Source: Candidatus Falkowbacteria bacterium CG10_big_fil_rev_8_21_14_0_10_44_15
GTDB lineage: Bacteria > Patescibacteriota > Patescibacteriia > Patescibacteriales > XYC2-FULL-47-12
Reading direction: 5' to 3'
Length of the DNA: 5,913 nucleotides
NCBI GenBank assembly: GCA_002773575.1
Contig: PFAT01000048.1
Span: 302-6,214, forward strand
Positions 1 through 3,068 of the stretch are shown here, in pieces. Position 1 is the first letter of the stretch; every line of letters starts with the position of its first letter. The notes under the pieces were generated by a model, which was not told the origin of the DNA, made no database searches, and saw only the letters and a list, made by a program, of their open reading frames with translations. The position numbers were made by a program, and so were the translations under genes.

Positions 1-15
1 AATATATATTGTGCG

Positions 16-21
16 TATAAT
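16..21 (+). promoter_or_regulatory. candidate -10 box for the small-gene pair
   Basis: A perfect TATAAT lies 57 nt before the first start codon, in an AT-rich stretch. The matching -35 box would fall before the left edge of the window and cannot be checked. A start near position 28 would give a leader of about 50 nt ending in the Shine-Dalgarno site AGAAAGGG (61-68). The rest of positions 1-77 holds no gene that I can see. In such AT-rich DNA a lone TATAAT is weak evidence. Confidence 0.33.
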
Positions 22-77
22 ACATACACAGAATTTTCTTGTTCATTATTATATATTTTAAGAAAGGGTATATAAAA

Positions 78-215
78 ATGAAGCGATTGTTAGAGATTAT
101 AAAAGGGTTTTATTTTGGCTGCGACCCCTACACCGGCTGGACGCGAGTCATCTTTTCCGTACTCGCGCTCTGCGCTTCATACATCACTTTGATAATTTGG
201 CTGGAGGGATTATGA
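78..215 (+). CDS. small single-span membrane peptide, 45 aa, function unknown
   Basis: This is an ATG-initiated frame of 45 codons, too short for most gene callers. It is preceded by AGAAAGGG (61-68), a good Shine-Dalgarno match about 9 nt before the ATG. The N-terminal half is short, basic and aromatic (MKRLLEIIKGFYFGCDPYTG). The second half, about residues 24-43, is one hydrophobic segment able to span the membrane, and the protein ends in LEGL. Its TGA overlaps the ATG of the next gene in an ATGA arrangement, so the two are probably translationally coupled. I recognise no family. Sharing a message with a pilin-like protein suggests a role at the envelope, possibly as an assembly partner or minor pilin accessory, but that is inference from position. 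The good ribosome site and coupling argue for a real gene; the short length argues for caution. Confidence 0.55.
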   Translation: MKRLLEIIKGFYFGCDPYTGWTRVIFSVLALCASYITLIIWLEGL

Positions 216-397
216 AGAGAAAGGGCTTTACGCTAATTGAATTGCTCATTGTTCTTTTGATACTGGCGGCGATTTTTACCGCCGGCCTCAATAACATCTG
301 GGACTGGTTTCAGGACAATATCTGGAATCCGTTCTGGAAAATTTTTCATCCTCCGATTCAAGACCCGTTAGCTTTGGCAACGGGTCTTATTTTTTAA
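212..397 (+). CDS. short type IV prepilin-like protein, 61 aa
   Basis: The N-terminus MKRKGFTLIELLIV is a textbook class III (type IV) prepilin signal. It has a short basic leader, Gly5 before the cleavage point, Phe6 to be N-methylated, Glu10 as the +5 glutamate, then a hydrophobic helix to about residue 27. A PilD-type prepilin peptidase would cut between G5 and F6, leaving 56 residues. After the helix there are only some 34 residues, rich in Trp (IWDWFQDNIWNPFWKIF), instead of the usual globular head of 80-120 residues. It is therefore either a very small pseudopilin or an anchor-like remnant. I chose the ATG at 212 over the TTG at 197: GGAGGG (203-208) lies just before it, it overlaps the upstream stop as ATGA, and it puts the basic leader at the very N-terminus. 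The last 12 codons lie inside an intrinsic terminator, and the stop overlaps the convergent gene. Confidence 0.75.
   Translation: MKRKGFTLIELLIVLLILAAIFTAGLNNIWDWFQDNIWNPFWKIFHPPIQDPLALATGLIF
360..395 (+). terminator. intrinsic terminator inside the 3' end of the prepilin gene
   Basis: AAGACCCGTT (360-369) and AACGGGTCTT (379-388) form a perfect 10-bp stem with a 9-nt loop, followed by A and six T (390-395). The hairpin and T-tract encode residues 50-61 of the prepilin-like protein, and its TAA (395-397) uses the last T of the tract. The stop codon of the convergent membrane-protein gene lies at 387-389, inside the same structure. On the minus strand the hairpin is not followed by a U-run, so it should act mainly on rightward transcripts. 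Confidence 0.8.
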
Positions 398-2381
398 CGG
401 GGTTGGCATATTTAAAAACAAAAATTTTTCCTTGGTCTATATTTTCTACCGCCGTAGCGCCAATAGCCGCTTCGGCTAAAATTTTATCAAAAGCAAACCA
501 ATAATGATTGATGACGAAATAAGCCGTGTCGGCGCCGACTAAATCCGCCGCCGCGAGCGCGGTTTGGCGGCTGGCATTTTTATTAACCATATCTAAATAA
601 TATTGATATAATTTTTCACCCGTGGGGATGGGATAGTAAAAGACCTCACTCTCGCTCGCTCCTTGGTAAGGAGAGGGAATTTTGTAATATTTTTTAAATC
701 CGAATTCACGCAAGGCGGCGGCGGAAACTTGTTGATTGGCAAGCACGATGTAGTTACCGCCGCCGGCGTCCTGATTAATCCAGCGCGCGGCGTTAATGTC
801 GGATTGCGAGGTGGAGAAGCTGCGGGAGTTGTAATAACCGTCAGAGCGCGGATAAGAAAAATACAAAGAGCAAGAAATCAAGAAAGCAAGAAAACAAAAA
901 AATAAATACTTTACCGTTCGTTCTTGCGGTAAAATCATTTCCATCACTTTTGTTAAAGCTATTACGATAAACGGCAAAGCAAAATAAGCGGCGATGATTA
1001 AAATGCGGCCGGCGAAACTGGAGCGTTCGTAATCTATGAGGTAGGAGAAAGAGATGGTTTTAGTAATAAAATAAGAGATGAGAAGGGAAAAGGACATTAG
1101 CAAATACGGCGAGTAACGAGTAATTCTTTTAACATTTTGGTAGTGGATAATAACCCCAGCGACAATAAAGGTGATAATAATAACGCCGATATTAAAGCCG
1201 TAGAGATAAATAAAATTGAGTAAGAAATTGGCCGTGCCGGAGAAAAAAAATTGCGGCCAGTTCCAGCTAACAGCCGCCGCCGCGTCGCTGCCGGTATTGA
1301 TTATGAGGTTAGTTTGGTTGTTGAGATAAAAAGCGAGCGGGAGAGAAATAATCGATAGTATGGTAACCAGTAACCAGTAACCAGTAACCAGTAATTTATT
1401 TTTAAAAAATTTTGTGCCGATAATTAGAGCGGCGAATAAAACAGCCGGAAGGCCGGCGATAGGATGAGTTAGCAAGGAGGCCAAGGACAGAGTAACGAGT
1501 AACGAGTAATGAGCAACGAGTAGTTTATTTTGTCGCCAAATTTTTACAGATAAAAGAATAATTAATAGCAAAAAAATAATCGCTAAATTTTGGGGGGTGG
1601 TCAGAGTGAAAGTTGCGAAAGGAAAAATTAAAGCGAACAGGGCAGTTAATTTGGCAACTCGTTCATCGGCGGTAAGAAATTTTGCCGCTTGGTACAGAGC
1701 ATAGGGCAGAGTCAGCGCGGCTAGTACCGGCACGAGCAATTTGTCCAGCCAGACAACAGGAATAAAAGTTAATTTATTTAAAATAACAATCAGCGCGTAT
1801 TGGCCGAGATAATACCATGGTTTAGGATAAACCGCTCCGGTCGCGCTGATTAATTTTTCCGTAGCTTGATGGATAAAGGGGTCAAAGCCAAAACCGACTT
1901 GATAAATAATCAGCCCCACGCTTAAAACCAGCAGCCAATAACCGGCAACCAACAACCGGTAAATAAAATTCGGCGCCGAATTTTTTAAAATAATCGCCAC
2001 CAGCAATATTATGCCGAGAGCAAAAGTCGGCCAAAAATACCACGGCACAATTTGCCAGGGAGAGACGATAGCGTCAGCAGTTGAATGGCGGAAAATAATA
2101 ATAAAATTTACCGCCAAAAGCGCAACGCCAGCAACATTAAATATTGAATATTTAACATTGGCTGCCGCTTGAGTCGGGCGCTCAATTTCCTTTGGAGTAT
2201 GGTCGGCAAAGTTTTGTTGCTTGCCAAAAGCAGCTTTTTTCAGTACGATAAAGGTGAAAGCGGTTAAAGCAATCGTCAGCCAAACGCCGGCATAATTAAG
2301 CTGGTAAAAGCGATATGCCGCCGCCCCATAAAACGTCAGGAGCGAAAGCGTTAAGAGAAAATAGTAATAAGCAGTAGCCAT
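387..2381 (-). CDS. polytopic membrane protein, GT-C-glycosyltransferase-like, 664 aa
   Basis: The protein has some 13-15 hydrophobic segments between residues 5 and 508 and a soluble tail of about 150 residues (515-664). This is the layout of GT-C-fold enzymes, which move sugars from lipid carriers on the outer face of the membrane. Around residue 163 an early extracytoplasmic loop begins with GFGFDPFIHQATEK. Asp167 sits where GT-C enzymes keep an acidic catalytic residue, and the following stretch (VYPKPWYYLGQYA) also looks conserved. I cannot assign a specific family or substrate, so the enzyme class is inference. The ATG at 2381 has no Shine-Dalgarno site, and a -35/-10 pair just upstream suggests leaderless expression. 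Several segments are encoded by repeats: residues 141-152, 287-297, 330-340 and 420-424 by heptamer arrays, 494-504 by an octamer array, and 76-82, 133-139 and 570-575 by palindromes. The frame stays open through all of them. It ends NPVKK inside the convergent terminator. Confidence 0.8.
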   Translation of the reverse strand: MATAYYYFLLTLSLLTFYGAAAYRFYQLNYAGVWLTIALTAFTFIVLKKAAFGKQQNFADHTPKEIERPTQAAANVKYSIFNVAGVALLAVNFIIIFRHSTADAIVSPWQIVPWYFWPTFALGIILLVAIILKNSAPNFIYRLLVAGYWLLVLSVGLIIYQVGFGFDPFIHQATEKLISATGAVYPKPWYYLGQYALIVILNKLTFIPVVWLDKLLVPVLAALTLPYALYQAAKFLTADERVAKLTALFALIFPFATFTLTTPQNLAIIFLLLIILLSVKIWRQNKLLVAHYSLLVTLSLASLLTHPIAGLPAVLFAALIIGTKFFKNKLLVTGYWLLVTILSIISLPLAFYLNNQTNLIINTGSDAAAAVSWNWPQFFFSGTANFLLNFIYLYGFNIGVIIITFIVAGVIIHYQNVKRITRYSPYLLMSFSLLISYFITKTISFSYLIDYERSSFAGRILIIAAYFALPFIVIALTKVMEMILPQERTVKYLFFCFLAFLISCSLYFSYPRSDGYYNSRSFSTSQSDINAARWINQDAGGGNYIVLANQQVSAAALREFGFKKYYKIPSPYQGASESEVFYYPIPTGEKLYQYYLDMVNKNASRQTALAAADLVGADTAYFVINHYWFAFDKILAEAAIGATAVENIDQGKIFVFKYANPVKK
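659..673. repeat. short hairpin CTCCTT-GGT-AAGGAG inside the membrane-protein gene
   Basis: A perfect 6-bp inverted repeat with a 3-nt loop (659-664 and 668-673) sits in a stretch of simple CTCGCTCG-type sequence (648-660) and is followed by AGGGAA. It encodes S570-A575 in the soluble tail, in a polar stretch (SPYQGASESE) that looks like a surface loop. The composition differs from the surrounding codons, which suggests an inserted small palindrome. The stem is short, so chance is possible. Confidence 0.4.
870..901. repeat. octanucleotide tandem array, about 3-4 units
   Basis: Units GCAAGAAA (870-877), TCAAGAAA (878-885) and GCAAGAAA (886-893) follow each other without gaps, then a degenerate ACAAAAAA (894-901). 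On the coding (minus) strand this is a pyrimidine-rich run that encodes FFCFLAFLISC (residues 494-504), the core of the last membrane segment. The period is not a multiple of three, so gain or loss of one unit would shift the frame. It may be a slippage product. Confidence 0.5.
1110..1124 (-). repeat. heptanucleotide array, copy A (2 units)
   Basis: On the coding strand this reads ATTACTCGTTACTCG, two units of the TTACTCG heptamer. It encodes ITRYS (420-424) at the start of a membrane segment. It is the shortest member of the family of four arrays in this gene and would not stand out without the others. Confidence 0.5.
1364..1394 (-). repeat. heptanucleotide array, copy B (four perfect units)
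   Basis: On the plus strand TAACCAG is repeated four times exactly (1364-1391) and followed by TAA. On the coding strand this is TTACTGG in tandem, which encodes LLVTGYWLLVT (330-340) within a membrane helix, preceded by KNK. Exact identity of the units implies recent expansion. Because 7 is not a multiple of 3, each 21 nt yields one 7-residue cycle, LLVTGYW. Confidence 0.9.
1491..1523 (-). repeat. heptanucleotide array, copy C (about 4.7 units)
   Basis: Plus-strand units are AGTAACG, AGTAACG, AGTAATG, AGCAACG and a partial AGTAG. On the coding strand this is the TTACTCG variant of the heptamer and encodes LLVAHYSLLVT (287-297), preceded by NK as in copy B. Point differences between units suggest an older or drifted array. 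Confidence 0.85.
1926..1960 (-). repeat. heptanucleotide array, copy D (five diverged units)
   Basis: Plus-strand units are AACCAGC, AGCCAAT, AACCGGC, AACCAAC and AACCGGT. On the coding strand they fit RYYGGYT, a degenerate form of the ACTGGTT heptamer. They encode residues 141-152 (YRLLVAGYWLLV), almost the same peptide as copy B. Four nt further on (plus strand) a perfect 20-bp palindrome begins. Confidence 0.75.
1965..1984. repeat. perfect 20-bp palindrome AAAATTCGGCGCCGAATTTT
   Basis: The sequence equals its own reverse complement over 20 bp, with a GC core and A/T arms. It encodes KNSAPNF (133-139), a polar break between two membrane segments, directly before the peptide encoded by heptamer copy D. 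A random 20-bp palindrome is expected about 0.006 times in a window this size with equal base use. It may be an inserted element or the remaining end of one. Confidence 0.7.
2137..2155. repeat. inverted repeat TTAAATATT-G-AATATTTAA
   Basis: Two perfect 9-nt arms flank a single G. The structure is framed by a direct repeat ACATT (2134-2138 and 2155-2159) that overlaps the arm ends. It encodes NVKYSIFNV (75-83), between the acidic/polar loop and the next membrane segment. It is AT-only apart from the centre, so chance is likelier than for the GC-containing palindromes. Confidence 0.55.
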
Positions 2382-2387
2382 ACTGAT

Positions 2388-2416
2388 AATATAGCGGAAA
2401 GAGAGCTTTTTTACAA
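2388..2416 (-). promoter_or_regulatory. candidate promoter for the leftward membrane-protein gene
   Basis: On the minus strand TTGTAA (2416-2411) and TATATT (2393-2388) are separated by exactly 17 nt and match the bacterial consensus boxes in 4 of 6 and 5 of 6 positions. The ATG begins 6 nt after the -10 box, so transcription would start at or beside the start codon and the message would be leaderless. This fits the missing Shine-Dalgarno site. The 72-bp spacer (2382-2453) holds no other feature that I can support. A promoter for the rightward pair must lie here or just inside the leftward gene, but no good box pair is visible. Confidence 0.4.
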
Positions 2417-2453
2417 AATTTAAAATCAGGCCCGGCTAAATTTAACATCAGCT

Positions 2454-3053
2454 ATGTGGTTCATCCATGACGATAAAAATTACCAAAGAGCGATGAAAGT
2501 ATATTGGAGCGATAAGGCGCTCGCGGCAACGTTTTTGCCGTTCATCCCGCGCGCGGTCAAGCCCAACCACCTGACGTTATTTCGTTTTTTAACGACGCCG
2601 TTGGTTATTATTTTGATGGTTTTGGAAAGTTATCAAATCGGCTTAGTGGCGTTTTTAGTGGTCGCTTTTACCGACGCGTTAGACGGGGCAATGGCGCGCA
2701 CGCGCAATCAAATCACCAACTGGGGGAAAGTTTACGACCCGCTGGCGGATAAATTATTGATTGGCTCGATGATTTTTGCGATTGTCCTGCGCTACATCGA
2801 TTTTTACGCGGCCATGGTAATTATCGGGCTGGAGATTGTTTTGATAACGGCGGCTTGGTGGCGCAAACACAACGGCTATCCGGTGGAAGCAAATGTTTGG
2901 GGAAAAATAAAAATGATACTGCAGGTAGCCGGCACCGTCTTTTTGCTGCTGGCGGTTATTTTTGACCTGGAAGCGCTGCTGCCGTTTGGCCGCGGCGCGT
3001 TTTATCTCGCGGTCGCTTTTGCTTTGGTAAGCTTATTGACTTACGGCATTTAG
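2454..3053 (+). CDS. pgsA: CDP-alcohol phosphatidyltransferase, PgsA type, 199 aa
   Basis: An integral membrane enzyme that joins a CDP-diacylglycerol phosphatidyl group to an alcohol. In PgsA the alcohol is glycerol-3-phosphate, in the pathway to phosphatidylglycerol. The family signature D-x2-DG-x2-AR-x8-G-x3-D-x3-D is complete: D74, D77, G78, A81, R82, G91, D95 and D99. These aspartates bind the metal ions and the substrate. PNHLTLFR (37-44) precedes the first membrane helix as usual, and WGKIKMILQ (149-157) resembles the GKxKTxxQ stretch of PgsA with Met for Thr. Five or six membrane segments and the 199-aa length fit the family. The alcohol substrate is not proven, and other family members (cardiolipin or inositol-phosphate types) remain possible. 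The start at 2454 lacks a Shine-Dalgarno site; Met14 (2493) is an alternative that keeps all motifs. leuS follows after 15 bp, so the two are probably co-transcribed. Confidence 0.85.
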   Translation: MWFIHDDKNYQRAMKVYWSDKALAATFLPFIPRAVKPNHLTLFRFLTTPLVIILMVLESYQIGLVAFLVVAFTDALDGAMARTRNQITNWGKVYDPLADKLLIGSMIFAIVLRYIDFYAAMVIIGLEIVLITAAWWRKHNGYPVEANVWGKIKMILQVAGTVFLLLAVIFDLEALLPFGRGAFYLAVAFALVSLLTYGI

Positions 3054-3068
3054 TTAAATCGAAAATTT

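Noticed and set aside
466..478. AGCCG-CTT-CGGCT hairpin in the membrane-protein gene
   Set aside because: A 5-bp stem over Ala/Glu codons is expected by chance and shows no link to the other repeats.
663..905. 80-aa frame on the plus strand with several Gly-rich stretches
   Set aside because: It lies wholly antisense to the 664-aa membrane-protein gene, has no ribosome site or known motif, and its composition is that of a complementary strand.
1364..1523. CRISPR-like array from repeated TAACCAG/AGTAACG units
   Set aside because: The repeats are 7-nt units in direct tandem with no spacers and are read as part of a protein.
3027..3046. GTAAG...CTTAC inverted repeat at the end of pgsA as a terminator
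   Set aside because: The stem is only 5 bp with an 8-nt loop and no T-tract follows; the short gap to leuS fits an operon.
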